This document shows, one piece after another, positions 54,441 to 63,962 of a DNA stretch of 64,000 nucleotides. Every line of letters begins with the position of its first letter. Within the stretch, counting starts at the first letter, position 1. The position numbers were made by a program, and so were the translations under genes. The notes under the pieces were generated by a model. The model saw only the letters and a program-made list of their open reading frames with translations. It searched no databases and had not been told where the DNA came from. Origin of the DNA: Zobellia russellii (GTDB lineage Bacteria > Bacteroidota > Bacteroidia > Flavobacteriales > Flavobacteriaceae); NCBI RefSeq assembly GCF_018728565.1, contig NZ_JACSOI010000007.1:1-64000 (forward strand). Direction: 5' to 3'.

Positions 54441-55265
54441 CTAAACGGCAACGGCACCCTTTATATGAGGGTGAGGGTTGTAATCCTCCAGGCTGAAATC
54501 TTCAAACTTAAAGTCAAAAATGTCTTTTATTTCCGGGTTGATGACCATTTTCGGTAAAGGCCTAGGTTCGCGACTCAATTGCAATTCTACCTGCTCCATA
54601 TGGTTGTTGTAGATGTGGGCGTCACCAAAAGTGTGAATAAATTCACCCGCTTCATAACCGCACACTTGTGCCATCATCATTGTAAATAGTGCGTAAGAAG
54701 CAATGTTAAACGGTACACCTAAAAAGATGTCTGCACTACGTTGGTAAAGTTGACATGAAAGCTTGCCATCAGCAACATAAAACTGAAAAAAGGCATGGCA
54801 GGGAGGGAGTGCCGCTTTGCCATTGGCTACATTTTCAGAGAACGATTTTGAGGTGTCCGGAAGTACACTTGGGTTCCATGCGGAAACCAACATACGTCTG
54901 CTATTAGGATTGTTTTTTAAAGATTGAATAACATCTTTAATTTGATCAATCTCATCATTGTTCCAATTACGCCATTGATGACCATAAACAGGGCCTAAAT
55001 CACCATTCTCATCTGCCCATTCGTTCCAGATACGCACGCCGTTTTCTTGAAGGTATTTAATATTTGTATCTCCTTTCAAGAACCAAAGCAACTCATAAAC
55101 GATAGACTTCAGGTGTAGCTTTTTGGTAGTTACCATAGGAAAACCTTTGCTGAGGTCAAAACGCATTTGATATCCAAAAACGCTCAATGTTCCAGTTCCT
55201 GTACGGTCTCCTTTTTGGTTACCGTTTTCGAGTACGTGCTTTAGTAAATCGTGGTATTGTTTCAT
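54441..55265 (-). CDS. thyA: Thymidylate synthase
   Basis: The 274-residue enzyme has the catalytic Cys in [13 protein letters not shown], the phosphate-binding [13 protein letters not shown] and a [23 protein letters not shown] segment. It methylates dUMP to dTMP with methylene-tetrahydrofolate, making dihydrofolate for FolA. It is classical ThyA, not ThyX. It lies upstream of egtB on the same strand, but 74 bases apart and unrelated in function. Confidence 0.97.
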   Translation of the reverse strand: MKQYHDLLKHVLENGNQKGDRTGTGTLSVFGYQMRFDLSKGFPMVTTKKLHLKSIVYELLWFLKGDTNIKYLQENGVRIWNEWADENGDLGPVYGHQWRNWNNDEIDQIKDVIQSLKNNPNSRRMLVSAWNPSVLPDTSKSFSENVANGKAALPPCHAFFQFYVADGKLSCQLYQRSADIFLGVPFNIASYALFTMMMAQVCGYEAGEFIHTFGDAHIYNNHMEQVELQLSREPRPLPKMVINPEIKDIFDFKFEDFSLEDYNPHPHIKGAVAV

Positions 55266-55371
55266 AGTAGCGTAAAGATAATGGGTAAAAGGAAAAGGAA
55301 AAGGAATTGCTATTTTGAGTTATCAGTAATTTATTAACCGAGATATTTTTGCTGAATATTCTAACTCTCGG

Positions 55372-56820
55372 TTATCCCAAAATCATACCCGCAATAGTAG
55401 CGGAGAGTAAAGATGCAATTGAACCACCAAGAACGGCCTTAAGACCAAATTCGGAAAGTGTCTTGCGTTGACCGGGTGCTAAAGAGCCGATACCGCCAAT
55501 TTGTATGCCTATAGATGCAAAGTTTGCAAATCCGCAGAGCATATAAGTGGCCATAATAACAGATTTGTTATAAGTAAGGTTGGCTCCTCTGCTTAAATCC
55601 TTAAGTTCGGCCAATTGTTTGTAGCCAATAAACTCGCTTGCGGCTAGCTTTATACCCAATAATTGCCCCATGAACATAACATCTTCTTTTGCAACGCCTA
55701 TTAACCACATAAGAGGCGCAAAGATGGTTCCGAGAATAGCTTCTAAAGAGAATTTTTTATAAGCCGTGTTCTCTACAATCCAATCATTTAAATGGGTCAG
55801 GTCTCCCGCATATCCTAAAATGCCATTGATCATGGCGATCATAGCAACAAAAACCAAAAGCATGGCACCAACGTTAACCGCTAATTTTAGCCCTTCAGTT
55901 GTTCCGTTAGCTATGGCGTCTAACATATTTGAACCGATTTTTTCCGTAGAAACTTCAATATCCGTATTAACGACTTCCGTTTGCGGATATAATATTTTTG
56001 AGATTACGATTGCCCCTGGTGCGGCCATAACTGATGCAGCCAATAAGTGCTTCGCAAAAACCAACTGCAGCAATTTATCCTCACCACCTAAAAAACCTAT
56101 ATAAGCAGCTAAAACAGCTCCGGCAACGGTAGCCATTCCGCCAATCATTACCAATAGTATTTCCGAACGGTTCATTTTTTCCAAATACGCCTTAATCAAT
56201 AAAGGTGCTTCGGTCTGACCTAAAAAAATATTTCCCGCAACAGAAAGACTTTCGGCTCCGGATATACCCAATGTTTTAGAAAGCATCCAGGCCAATGCCC
56301 TAACCACTTTCTGGATTACTCCTAAATAGAATAATAAAGAGGTAAGTGCAGAAAAGAAGATAATGGTAGGCAATACTTGAAATGCAAAAATGTAGCCGAA
56401 TGTATTGGTGTCAACAACTAAACCTTCAAAAAGAAATTTACTTCCCGCACGGGTGAACCCTAAAATACTGATAAAAACTTCACCAACGGATTCAAATCCC
56501 TTTTGGATGAAAGGTACCTTTAGTACACCAACAGCAATGAAAAGTTGTAGGGTAAGACCTATGCCAACCGTTTTCCAATTGATGGCTTTTCGGTTAGAAC
56601 TGAATAAAAATGAAATAAGTAAAAGCACCACCATTCCCAATACACCACGGCCTAAACTGCTTAGAGTAAAGCCTTCGTTAGGTTTTATTTTGTTGGTGGT
56701 TTCTGAAATTACATCATTGATTACCGTTGTTTCAACATTGGGTACGGTAATACTATCTTGTGCTATGGATGGGAAAAAAATGAAAAGGGCAAGCAGAACA
56801 ATCCAAGGGTTGATTTTCAT
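55372..56820 (-). CDS. nupC: Concentrative nucleoside transporter (NupC/CNT family)
   Basis: The 482-residue membrane protein has an N-terminal extension with a signal-like helix, then the CNT core: GNIFLGQTEAPLLIKAYL and MIGGMATVAGAVLAAYIGFLGG, and a C-terminal YMLCGFANFASIGIQIGGIGSLAPGQR. It imports nucleosides with Na+ or H+ and supplies Cdd. The bifunctional nuclease gene ends 18 bases upstream of its start, so the two are probably co-transcribed. Confidence 0.93.
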   Translation of the reverse strand: MKINPWIVLLALFIFFPSIAQDSITVPNVETTVINDVISETTNKIKPNEGFTLSSLGRGVLGMVVLLLISFLFSSNRKAINWKTVGIGLTLQLFIAVGVLKVPFIQKGFESVGEVFISILGFTRAGSKFLFEGLVVDTNTFGYIFAFQVLPTIIFFSALTSLLFYLGVIQKVVRALAWMLSKTLGISGAESLSVAGNIFLGQTEAPLLIKAYLEKMNRSEILLVMIGGMATVAGAVLAAYIGFLGGEDKLLQLVFAKHLLAASVMAAPGAIVISKILYPQTEVVNTDIEVSTEKIGSNMLDAIANGTTEGLKLAVNVGAMLLVFVAMIAMINGILGYAGDLTHLNDWIVENTAYKKFSLEAILGTIFAPLMWLIGVAKEDVMFMGQLLGIKLAASEFIGYKQLAELKDLSRGANLTYNKSVIMATYMLCGFANFASIGIQIGGIGSLAPGQRKTLSEFGLKAVLGGSIASLLSATIAGMILG

Positions 56821-56838
56821 AGGGTACTTGCTTGTTTA

Positions 56839-57468
56839 TCAGTTTCTTTTTGAAATCTCGTCCCGTAACTTGGCCGCTTTTTCATAATCTTCGTTGGCTA
56901 CAGCTTGATCAAGCTCTTTGTGGAGCTCATCAACAGAAAGTTCCGTATAACCATCTGTTGCACCGGATTCGATTTCTACAGTTTCGCCCTCTTGTAAGAT
57001 TTCGTCAACTACAATGCTGTCATCGGTTTCTTCTTTTTCCTTGTCTTTTGACGAGAACTTTAAAAAGATTCCTGCTTTGTCCAAAATAGTCTTGTAAGTG
57101 AAAATAGGGGCGTTAAACCGGAGAGCCAATGCAATGGCATCACTGGTTCTGGCATCTATAATCTCCTCAATTTTATCACGCTCGCATATAATACTGGAGT
57201 AAAAAACACCGTCTACCAATTTGTGGATAATAACCTGTTTGATAACAATGTCAAAACGATCTGAAAAGTTTTTGAACAAATCGTGGGTTAAAGGTCTAGG
57301 CGGTTTTATTTCCTTTTCAAGTGCAATGGCAATGGACTGTGCTTCAAAAGCACCGATAACGATGGGTAATTTACGATCGCCTTCCACTTCGTTCAAAATA
57401 AGGGCATATGCCCCGTTTTGTGTTTGGCTATAGGAAATACCTTTTATTTTTAACCTTACTAAGCTCAT
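56839..57468 (-). CDS. Bifunctional nuclease (DUF151) domain protein with UVR motif
   Basis: The protein of about 209 residues has an N-terminal DUF151/BFN domain (LPIVIGAFEAQSIAIALE, SDAIALALRFNAPIFT) and a C-terminal UvrB/UvrC motif (ELDQAVANEDYEKAAKLRDEI). BFN proteins have been linked to DNase and RNase activity. I start at the Met at 57468 (MSLVRLKIKGISYS); the 15 codons before it look like leader sequence. nupC follows on the same strand. Confidence 0.9.
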   Translation of the reverse strand: MSLVRLKIKGISYSQTQNGAYALILNEVEGDRKLPIVIGAFEAQSIAIALEKEIKPPRPLTHDLFKNFSDRFDIVIKQVIIHKLVDGVFYSSIICERDKIEEIIDARTSDAIALALRFNAPIFTYKTILDKAGIFLKFSSKDKEKEETDDSIVVDEILQEGETVEIESGATDGYTELSVDELHKELDQAVANEDYEKAAKLRDEISKRN

Positions 57469-57553
57469 AGAATCTTTAAAATACAAAAGACTGTTTAAAT
57501 ACGGGCGTACCATGCATTTAAACAGCCCTTTAATGAGCGCAAATTAACAAAAA

Positions 57554-58522
57554 TTAAGCGTTTTGCGCTTTAAATTCCTTTAATTTTTCGATGAGCTTTG
57601 GTACCACTTCAAAGGCGTCGCCCACAATTCCGTAGTCGGCAGCTTTGAAAAATGGTGCTTCAGGGTCCGAGTTAATGACCACTTTGGTTTTTGAGGCACT
57701 TACTCCTGCCAAATGTTGTATAGCTCCTGAAATACCAATAGCTATGTATAAGTTGGATGCAACCGGCTTTCCGGTTTGCCCAACGTGCTCTCCGTGGGGT
57801 CTCCATCCCATATCGGAAACAGGTTTTGAGCAAGCTGTAGCGGCACCAAGAACTTGGGCAAGATCTTCGATCATTCCCCAGTTTTCAGGACCTTTAAGAC
57901 CTCGTCCTCCGGAAACCACAATCTCTGCGTCCGCAATGGTTACCTGACCGGCAACCTTGTCTATTTCAACGGACTTAACGGAGAAATCAGCATCGCTTAA
58001 ATCTGCATTAAAAGTTTCAACCGCTGCGGTTGTAGGATTTTCTTTTATGCCAAATGCGTTGTTGGAAACACCAATAATCTTGGTATCCGTAGTAATTTCT
58101 GTATGAGCAAAGCCTTTATTACTAAATGCGGTACGCTTTACACTAAATGGAGATGTGCTTTCCGGCGCGGCAACAACATTGGGTACGTATCCTGCTTTTA
58201 ATTTCGCAGCTAGGATTGGCGCCAAGAATTTGCTGTTGGTGCTGGAGCTTACGATAACTACCTGTGCACCTTCACTATTGGCGGCCTGCATAATACTATT
58301 AGCGTATGCGGCGGCACTGAAAGTGGAAAGTTTGTCATCGGCTATGTTCAATACTTTGGAAACACCATAAGTTCCCAAGGCTTCGTTATCACTAGCGTTA
58401 AATGCAATTGCAGTAACTGATGAGCCTAACTGGTCTGCCACAGCTTTGGCATATGATGCCACTTCAAAGGCACTTTTTTTGAATTTTCCGTTTTCGGATT
58501 CTGTATATACTAATACTGACAT
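57554..58522 (-). CDS. etfA: Electron transfer flavoprotein alpha subunit
   Basis: The 322-residue protein has the ETF alpha C-terminal FAD-binding region: VSGGRGLKGPENW, DMGWRPHGEHVGQTG and YIAIGISGAIQHLAG. Its end (DPEAPFFKAADYGIVGDAFEVVPKL) is also typical. With EtfB it accepts electrons from acyl-CoA dehydrogenases such as the one at 19.7 kb. It follows etfB by 90 bases on the same strand. Confidence 0.97.
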   Translation of the reverse strand: MSVLVYTESENGKFKKSAFEVASYAKAVADQLGSSVTAIAFNASDNEALGTYGVSKVLNIADDKLSTFSAAAYANSIMQAANSEGAQVVIVSSSTNSKFLAPILAAKLKAGYVPNVVAAPESTSPFSVKRTAFSNKGFAHTEITTDTKIIGVSNNAFGIKENPTTAAVETFNADLSDADFSVKSVEIDKVAGQVTIADAEIVVSGGRGLKGPENWGMIEDLAQVLGAATACSKPVSDMGWRPHGEHVGQTGKPVASNLYIAIGISGAIQHLAGVSASKTKVVINSDPEAPFFKAADYGIVGDAFEVVPKLIEKLKEFKAQNA

Positions 58523-58612
58523 GTGGTGTATTGTTTAATTTTTAGAGATAAAGTTAAGCTGAATAGGGTTTTGTGGGCTTGTGGCCCGTGGTTGAGAACC
58601 TATCTAGCGTAA

Positions 58613-59353
58613 TTAAATTACCTTAGCTTCGTTGTGCAATAAATCTACCAACTCATCTGCGGAATTCACCAATTTTACACTTCCTTTTGCGGTAGGCTTG
58701 TCAAATTTCGCATCTTTGGTCGCAATGGTAGCATCAATAGGCTCCACTGCGGTAAGTGTCTTTTTTCGTGCCATCATAATACCTCTCATGTTAGGTATTT
58801 TTAGGTCACTTTCCTGTACAAGGCCTTTTTGCCCACCAATAACTAGAGGTAGGGAAGCCTGTACGGTTTCTTTTCCGCCGTCTATTTCTCTTATAGCCGT
58901 TGCCGTATCGCCTTCTATTTCAAGACTTATACAAGTGTTTATAAAATTCATTCCTAAAAGAGTTGCCAGAATTCCGGGAACCATTCCTCCGTTGTAATCA
59001 ATACTTTCCCTGCCTGCTATAACAAGGTCGTAGGCTCCGTCCTTAACAATGTTGGCCAGTTGTTCGGCAACAAAAAATCCGTCTACCGGAGCGGCGTTAA
59101 CCCTAATGGCTTCATCAGCGCCAATGGCAAGTGCCTTACGCATAGTTGGTTCTACGCTGGCTTCGCCTACTGTAGCAATGTGTACGGTAGCTCCTTGCTT
59201 TTCCTTGAACCACATGGCACGGGTTAAACCAAACTCATCATTAGGGTTTATGACAAACTGTACGCCATTGGTGTCAAATTTTGTATCACCGTCCGTAAAG
59301 TTTATTTTTGAGGTCGTGTCAGGAACATTACTTATGCAAACTAATATTTTCAT
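58613..59353 (-). CDS. etfB: Electron transfer flavoprotein beta subunit
   Basis: The 246-residue protein has the EtfB pattern: KILVCISNVPDTTSKI, INPNDEFGLTRAM, AGRESIDYNGGMVPGILA and a C-terminal IMMARKKTL. It holds AMP and forms the heterodimer with EtfA. It is first of the etfBA operon, and a 26-bp palindrome lies 49 bases upstream over its likely promoter. Confidence 0.96.
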   Translation of the reverse strand: MKILVCISNVPDTTSKINFTDGDTKFDTNGVQFVINPNDEFGLTRAMWFKEKQGATVHIATVGEASVEPTMRKALAIGADEAIRVNAAPVDGFFVAEQLANIVKDGAYDLVIAGRESIDYNGGMVPGILATLLGMNFINTCISLEIEGDTATAIREIDGGKETVQASLPLVIGGQKGLVQESDLKIPNMRGIMMARKKTLTAVEPIDATIATKDAKFDKPTAKGSVKLVNSADELVDLLHNEAKVI

Positions 59354-59401
59354 GTCTATAAAGCTATTTATAATCTAGACGAAGATATGGAAACTTTTTC
59401 G

Positions 59402-59427
59402 AAAATACTATGCATGCATAGTATTTT
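59402..59427. promoter_or_regulatory. 26-bp perfect palindrome, candidate operator between etfB and pdhB
   Basis: The half-site AAAATACTATGCA is followed by its exact complement in inverted order. On the minus strand the left end overlaps TATTTTCG (59400-59407), a -7-like sequence about 47 bases from the etfB start. A dimeric repressor or activator could bind here and act on etfBA and perhaps pdhB. The lack of a loop and T-run argues against a terminator. Confidence 0.5.
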
Positions 59428-59476
59428 TTATAACTTTTTTTGATTCTGAGAGCCCTTTAATTGATATATATTTTCC

Positions 59477-59484
59477 TATTTTTG
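59477..59484 (+). promoter_or_regulatory. Candidate -7 element of pdhB
   Basis: TATTTTTG matches the consensus 43 bases before the pdhB start; a TTTA 17 bases upstream may act as the -33 element. Confidence 0.5.
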
Positions 59485-59527
59485 CTTGCGTTTTTAACGA
59501 TCATAATAAAAAGATACTCCATATAAT

Positions 59528-60505
59528 ATGAAGACATTACAATTTAGGGAAGCCATTGTCGAGGCGATGTCGGAAGAAATGAGAAAAGACGAGTCAGTTT
59601 ATCTGATGGGAGAAGAGGTTGCCGAATATAACGGTGCTTACAAAGCTTCTAAAGGAATGCTAGACGAGTTTGGTGCCAAACGAGTTATAGATACGCCAAT
59701 TGCCGAACTAGGTTTTGCTGGTATAGGTGTAGGGTCTACAATGACCGGTTGCCGTCCTATAATAGAGTTCATGACGTTTAACTTTGCTTTGGTAGGTATC
59801 GATCAGATCATCAATAATGCGGCTAAAATCCGTCAGATGTCTGGTGGGCAATTTCCTTGTCCAATAGTTTTTAGAGGTCCTACGGGTTCTGCAGGTCAAT
59901 TGGCCGCAACACATTCCCAGGCTTTTGAAAGCTGGTATGCTAACTGTCCTGGGTTAAAGGTTGTAGTGCCTTCCAATCCTGCAGATGCAAAAGGGTTATT
60001 GAAATCGGCTATTCGCGATAATGATCCTGTTATTTTTATGGAGTCTGAGCAGATGTACGGAGATAAGGGTGAGGTTCCAGAAGGGGAATATACAATTCCT
60101 TTAGGTGTTGCCGATATCCGAAGAGAGGGTAGCGATGTTACTATTGTATCTTTTGGTAAAATAATTAAAGAAGCCGATAAAGCTGCGGACGAACTTCAAA
60201 AAGAAGGTATTAGCTGTGAAATCATTGATTTACGTACCGTTAAACCATTGGATTACGAAGCTGTATTAAAGTCTGTAAAGAAAACAAATCGTTTGGTTAT
60301 TCTTGAGGAGGCATGGCCGTTTGGCAATGTGGCAACGGAATTGACCTTTCATGTGCAGTCCAATGCTTTTGATTATTTGGATGCACCTATAGAGAAAATA
60401 AACACTGCCGATACACCGGCGCCATATTCTCCAGTATTGTTGGAAGAATGGTTGCCAAACCATGAAGATGTGGTTAAGGCTGTTAAGAAAGTGTTATACA
60501 AATAG
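59528..60505 (+). CDS. pdhB: Pyruvate dehydrogenase E1 component, beta subunit
   Basis: The 325-residue protein fits E1 beta: TLQFREAIVEAMSEEM, the thiamine-site Glu in GEEVAEYNGAYK, DTPIAELGFAGIGVG, QLAATHSQAFESWY with the catalytic His region, and the C-terminal TADTPAPYSPVLE-like end. It pairs with PdhA from 37.3 kb. It stands alone with its own promoter and terminator. Confidence 0.96.
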   Translation: MKTLQFREAIVEAMSEEMRKDESVYLMGEEVAEYNGAYKASKGMLDEFGAKRVIDTPIAELGFAGIGVGSTMTGCRPIIEFMTFNFALVGIDQIINNAAKIRQMSGGQFPCPIVFRGPTGSAGQLAATHSQAFESWYANCPGLKVVVPSNPADAKGLLKSAIRDNDPVIFMESEQMYGDKGEVPEGEYTIPLGVADIRREGSDVTIVSFGKIIKEADKAADELQKEGISCEIIDLRTVKPLDYEAVLKSVKKTNRLVILEEAWPFGNVATELTFHVQSNAFDYLDAPIEKINTADTPAPYSPVLLEEWLPNHEDVVKAVKKVLYK

Positions 60506-60531
60506 ATATAACTAATTTGTAAAGGTACTTT

Positions 60532-60569
60532 TGCTTCACCGACTTAGTGTCGGTGAAGCATTTTTTTTT
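60532..60569 (+). terminator. Intrinsic terminator of pdhB
   Basis: TGCTTCACCGAC (60532-60543) pairs exactly with 60549-60560 around a five-base loop, followed by nine T. Confidence 0.93.
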
Positions 60570-60725
60570 AGGATTTCAGTTTGGTGTTTTTTGGCTTGGA
60601 TTTAGATTTTTAGCTTGAAAACAGTAGCGGACTTTATTTTGAATGCAAAAAAAACTAATCAACAATTGTACTATAATCTGTTCTGGTACATTATTTGTTT
60701 ATAGAGTACAGAGAAAATTTCTTAG

Positions 60726-63227
60726 ATGAAGAACCTCCTTTTATTTGTTTTACTGCTTTTTTCTTTGGTTGTCGGTGCACAAACAAAAGTAGGCGGTACA
60801 GTTGTAGACGAAGATAACCAGCCGGTAGCGTTCGCTAATATTCTTTTTAAAGGTTCATATGAGGGTACCATTACGGATGATAATGGTAATTTCTATATGG
60901 AGTCGGATGGGGGCCATACCACGCTTGTAGTCTCCTTTATTGGTTATGAGAATGTAGAGATTCCGCTAGAGTCTAAAGTAACCTATAAAATGAAGGTTGT
61001 CATGAAAGAGGCCTCCCAACAATTAGATGAAGTTGTGCTTGTTGGAGGAAAACAACCTAAGAAAAACAATCCTGCGGTAGAAATACTGAAAAAAATATGG
61101 GCTAAAAAAAGAGAGAACGGCCTGCGTAAGTTTGATCAATATGCCTTTGAGAAATATGAAAAGGTAGAATTTGACCTGAATACGATAGACAGCGCCTTGA
61201 TGAAGAAAAAAATATTCAAGGGGCTAGAATTTGTTTTTAAGGATTTGGACACTTCGCGTATTACCGGTAAGACTTACCTGCCTATCTTTTTGAACGAAAC
61301 CTTCTCCAAAGTTTATGGAGACAATCGCTTAGATGAGGAAAAGGAAGATATATTGGGTAACAAAAACTCAGGTTTTGACAACAATCAGGCTATAATCGCC
61401 TTTGTGGCAGACCTCTATCAGGAATATGATATTTATGATAATTATTTAAAGTTCTTCGATAAAAGTTTTACCAGCCCACTTTCAAGAACGGGTGTGGATG
61501 TTTATAATTATGCACTTAGGGATAGTGCTTTCATAGAAAATAAATGGTGTTATAATATTGTCTATTATCCAAGACGAAAGAACGAACTTACGTTTAAGGG
61601 AGACTTTTGGGTAAACGATACTACCTATGCCGTAAAGAATATCAATTTAGAAGTTACCAAAAGTGCCAATATCAACTGGGTAAAAGAAATTTATATTGAA
61701 CAGGATTTTGAAGTGGTCAATGACTCCGTATTTCTGCTGAAGCGCGATTATATGATGAGCGATTTTAGTTTTCAGAAAAAGGAAGAGTCCAGAGGTATGT
61801 ACGGAAAGCGTACTACCGTATTTGATAATTATGCCTTTGATCAAAAGAAACCCAAAGAATTTTATAAGACAGAGAGTAACCCGTATGACCCTGTGGTCTT
61901 AAACCGGGACAGTACGTTTTGGCAGAATAATAGGTTGGAGAGTTTAAACAAGGACGAAAAAGGAATTTACCAGCTATTGGATACCTTAAAGACGGTTCCT
62001 AAATTTAAGTCGTACTACAATCTAGTAAGTATTTTAGGTAGTGGGTATGTAGAGATTGATAAGTGGAATATGGACATCGGTTCGGTATACGATGTTTTTG
62101 GTTACAATCAAGCAGAAGGCCCACGTGTACGTATTGGAGCACGTTCCTATTTTGGTGAAAATGACCTTTGGCGTGTTGAAGGATATACCGCGTATGGTTT
62201 TACAGATAGAAAGTTTAAACATGGAGTGTCAGGAAAAATATTGCTTGACCAAAAGAGCAGGCTTATTGTTTCTGGGGGCAACCGGCGCGATATTGAGCAG
62301 CTGGGGGTAAGTCTAACGGCTACAAATGATGTTCTTGGCCGTAGCATTGCCTCGTCTTCGTTGGTTACCGTTGGTGCCAATAACAGGTTAACGAACATTA
62401 ATCTAAGTAAATTCAGTGTAGAGATTGAGCCTATTACCAATGTAAGGTTTGGGGTTGGCGGAACGTTTAGAAAATTAAGCTCTGCTTTACCGGATGATTT
62501 TAGTTTGGATTATGTAGACCCCGATTCCCCAACGGGAATTTCATCTGAGATAAACCAGTTTGATTTTAATGCAATCATGATTTATACGCCTGGTAAAAGA
62601 ACCATTGGCTATGGTGTGGAACGTAAGGGTATGAATGATGATTACAGTACGCTGTTATTAAGTTATACCAAAGGTGTAGATGTAGTCTTTGATAGCGATT
62701 TTAGTTATAGCAAACTTCAATTTTCATACAGTCAGCCATGGCAAATAGGTGGTTTTGGTAGACTTTTTTCTACCTTGGAGATGGGTAAGACCTTTAATAC
62801 GGTACCACTTGGGTTGTTGAATGTAGTTCCTGGAAATCAGACATTCTTTTCAAACTACGGTACCTTTCCAAATTTGGATTTCTATGAATTTGTTACGGAC
62901 ACCTATGTGGCATTGCACCTGCAACATAATTTTAACGGGCGAATTTTTTCCCGTATTCCGTTGTTGCGAAAGCTGAATTTAAGGGAGATTATTGGCCTTA
63001 GAGGAGTTTGGGGAGATTTGTCAGATGAAAATATAGCTCTAAGTACGCCGGCAACCATAAATACCCCATTGCAGGCACCATCCGATAAAATTTATTACGA
63101 ATATTCTTTTGGTATTGGTAACATATTTAAAATTCTTAGAATAGATTTTAACTTTAGAGGTAACTATTTGGATGCACCTGATGCACGTCCTTTTAGTGTT
63201 ACGGGAACATTTGGTTTTGATTTTTAA
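60726..63227 (+). CDS. DUF5686 and carboxypeptidase-like regulatory domain outer membrane protein
   Basis: The 833-residue protein has a signal peptide ending at VVGAQ (residue 19) and a carboxypeptidase-D-like domain (about 22-105, GGTVVDEDNQPVAFANILFKGS). A DUF5686-type region and a C-terminal beta barrel follow, ending in the aromatic GTFGFDF. It has the start of a TonB-linked receptor but no plug. Its role in the outer membrane is unknown. It has no close operon partner. Confidence 0.87.
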   Translation: MKNLLLFVLLLFSLVVGAQTKVGGTVVDEDNQPVAFANILFKGSYEGTITDDNGNFYMESDGGHTTLVVSFIGYENVEIPLESKVTYKMKVVMKEASQQLDEVVLVGGKQPKKNNPAVEILKKIWAKKRENGLRKFDQYAFEKYEKVEFDLNTIDSALMKKKIFKGLEFVFKDLDTSRITGKTYLPIFLNETFSKVYGDNRLDEEKEDILGNKNSGFDNNQAIIAFVADLYQEYDIYDNYLKFFDKSFTSPLSRTGVDVYNYALRDSAFIENKWCYNIVYYPRRKNELTFKGDFWVNDTTYAVKNINLEVTKSANINWVKEIYIEQDFEVVNDSVFLLKRDYMMSDFSFQKKEESRGMYGKRTTVFDNYAFDQKKPKEFYKTESNPYDPVVLNRDSTFWQNNRLESLNKDEKGIYQLLDTLKTVPKFKSYYNLVSILGSGYVEIDKWNMDIGSVYDVFGYNQAEGPRVRIGARSYFGENDLWRVEGYTAYGFTDRKFKHGVSGKILLDQKSRLIVSGGNRRDIEQLGVSLTATNDVLGRSIASSSLVTVGANNRLTNINLSKFSVEIEPITNVRFGVGGTFRKLSSALPDDFSLDYVDPDSPTGISSEINQFDFNAIMIYTPGKRTIGYGVERKGMNDDYSTLLLSYTKGVDVVFDSDFSYSKLQFSYSQPWQIGGFGRLFSTLEMGKTFNTVPLGLLNVVPGNQTFFSNYGTFPNLDFYEFVTDTYVALHLQHNFNGRIFSRIPLLRKLNLREIIGLRGVWGDLSDENIALSTPATINTPLQAPSDKIYYEYSFGIGNIFKILRIDFNFRGNYLDAPDARPFSVTGTFGFDF

Positions 63228-63434
63228 TTGAAGTTTCTAGTCTAGTCGTATTTATGTAGTTCGTTCATTACGAATTATTTATAATTATGCATTTGTTGTT
63301 TCTTATTCGGGCCATGGAGCTTGTAAGAATTTCCAAATTCTAATAATTGTCAAAAAAGCCGATGTTTTTTCAATATTTGCGGGTAGACACGTATGCATTT
63401 TTGTACCTTCGCAGCTGTAAAATAAACCTAAAAA

Positions 63435-63962
63435 ATGGGAAAAAAAGCTGACATAACTTTTGACGTTTTAATTGAGATTCCAAAAGGAAGTAGGAATAAA
63501 TATGAATACGATTTTGCACTACATAAGATACGTTTTGACCGTATGCTTTTTTCATCAATGATGTACCCTGGAGATTATGGTTTCATTCCAGAGACTTTAG
63601 CATTGGATAAAGATCCGCTAGATGTTTTGGTAATGGGTGCAGAACCAACATATCCTATGGTCGTTATGGAAGTAAGGCCAATTGGTGTGTTTCATATGAC
63701 CGATGAAAAAGGGCCGGATGAAAAAATTATCTGTGTACCTGTTTCGGATCCTATTTGGAGCAATAACCATGATATAAGTGACCTAAATCCACACCGTTTA
63801 AAAGAAATTGAGCATTTCTTTAAAGTGTACAAGGATTTGGAAAAGAAAAAAGTTGACACTGGTGGATGGGGCGATGCCGAAGAGGCCGTTAAAATTTACA
63901 AAGAATGTGTACAACGATATGATGAGAGCGATTTAAAAAAGAAGCGCACTTTTACGATATAA
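63435..63962 (+). CDS. ppa: Inorganic pyrophosphatase
   Basis: The 175-residue family I enzyme has the signature DKDPLDVLV with three metal-binding Asp residues, plus IEIPKGSRNKYEYD, MYPGDYGFIPET and an EGDEKI-like stretch at DEKGPDEKIICVP. It splits pyrophosphate made in biosynthesis. The protein is complete, with 38 bases left in the window after its stop. Confidence 0.96.
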   Translation: MGKKADITFDVLIEIPKGSRNKYEYDFALHKIRFDRMLFSSMMYPGDYGFIPETLALDKDPLDVLVMGAEPTYPMVVMEVRPIGVFHMTDEKGPDEKIICVPVSDPIWSNNHDISDLNPHRLKEIEHFFKVYKDLEKKKVDTGGWGDAEEAVKIYKECVQRYDESDLKKKRTFTI

